This document shows positions 5,547 through 5,799 of a DNA stretch of 5,799 bases, piece after piece (the stretch's first letter is position 1; every line of letters starts with the position of its first letter). The DNA comes from Candidatus Fermentibacterota bacterium. Its GTDB lineage: Bacteria; Fermentibacterota; Fermentibacteria; Fermentibacterales; Fermentibacteraceae. The stretch covers positions 1 to 5,799 of the forward strand of contig JAKLEF010000134.1 of NCBI GenBank assembly GCA_022703195.1. Direction: 5' to 3'. The notes beneath the pieces were generated by a model. It had not been told where the DNA came from. It ran no database searches and was given only the letters and a program-made list of their open reading frames with translations. The position numbers and the translations under genes were made by a program.

Positions 5547-5799
5547 ATGAGAGTAGCCATCAACGGCTTCGGGAGGATCGGGAGGCTCGTCTGCCGAAGG
5601 GCGGCCGGGACAGGCGGCATCGAGATAGTTGCGGTCAACGACGTGACTGACCCCGCGACGCTCGCCCACCTGCTGAAGTACGATTCGGTGCACGGCAGGT
5701 TCCGGGGCGAGGTCGCGGTCGAGGGGGATTCCATCAGGGCAGGTGGATCGTCCTTCCGGGTGCTGAGCGTCAAGGACCCCGCCGCTCTCCCGTGGAAGG
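5547..5799 (+). CDS. gap: type I glyceraldehyde-3-phosphate dehydrogenase, N-terminal part
   Basis: The gene runs off the window after 84 complete codons. The enzyme oxidises glyceraldehyde 3-phosphate with NAD and phosphate to 1,3-bisphosphoglycerate. The N-terminal Rossmann fold is clear: RVAINGFGRIGRL (2-14), VNDVTDP (30-36) and LAHLLKYDSVHGR (39-51). Asp32, at the end of the second strand, is typical of NAD-preferring enzymes. The catalytic cysteine lies beyond the window. A GGAGGG ribosome binding site (5537-5542) precedes ATG 5547 by 4 bp. The stop of the phosphofructokinase gene is 13 bp upstream and no terminator lies between, so the two glycolytic genes are probably transcribed together. 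Confidence 0.96.
   Translation, partial: MRVAINGFGRIGRLVCRRAAGTGGIEIVAVNDVTDPATLAHLLKYDSVHGRFRGEVAVEGDSIRAGGSSFRVLSVKDPAALPWK

Noticed and set aside
4100..5773. Long antisense open frame of 557 codons opposite aroF, the phosphofructokinase and gap
   Set aside because: It spans three well-supported sense genes, has no family motif and shows shadow-type composition.

Overview
This is a GC-rich bacterial chromosomal segment, densely packed and with every convincing gene on the + strand. Translation starts use ATG and GTG behind purine-rich ribosome binding sites, and arginine AGG codons are common in all genes. The gene set is chromosomal housekeeping: peptidoglycan processing, an SPFH membrane-stress type protein, shikimate pathway entry and glycolysis. 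I see no insertion sequence, phage gene, tRNA, rRNA or CRISPR. The organism cannot be named from this window. An uncultivated or deep-branching GC-rich bacterium would fit the unusual gene order, but that is a guess.

Layout: (1) 1-282, the C-terminal end of an MltG-type endolytic transglycosylase. (2) 283-341, a short gap with a weak promoter candidate. (3) 342-869, an unrecognised small helical, charged protein, followed 22 bp later by (4) 892-2013, an SPFH-domain protein with three C-terminal zinc ribbons (YdjI-like); these two look like a functional pair. (5) 2021-3682, an ANL-superfamily acyl/aryl-CoA synthetase (AMP-binding) whose last ~70 residues resemble a shortened AroQ-type chorismate mutase. 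(6) 3679-4494, a type I-beta DAHP synthase (aroF), overlapping the previous gene by ATGA. (7) 4496-5533, a group III phosphofructokinase with the residues that mark pyrophosphate dependence. (8) 5547-5799, the start of glyceraldehyde-3-phosphate dehydrogenase (gap), cut by the window end.

Genes 3-8 are separated by at most 22 bp, so they may form one operon. The last three link logically: PPi-dependent phosphofructokinase and GAPDH lead towards phosphoenolpyruvate, which DAHP synthase condenses with erythrose 4-phosphate. The most unusual point is the chorismate-mutase-like tail. Chorismate mutase domains are known to be fused to the N-terminus of some DAHP synthases, where they sense aromatic pathway products. 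Here such a domain lies directly upstream of a DAHP synthase that lacks its own regulatory domain, but it is attached to an adenylating enzyme and has lost several catalytic positions.
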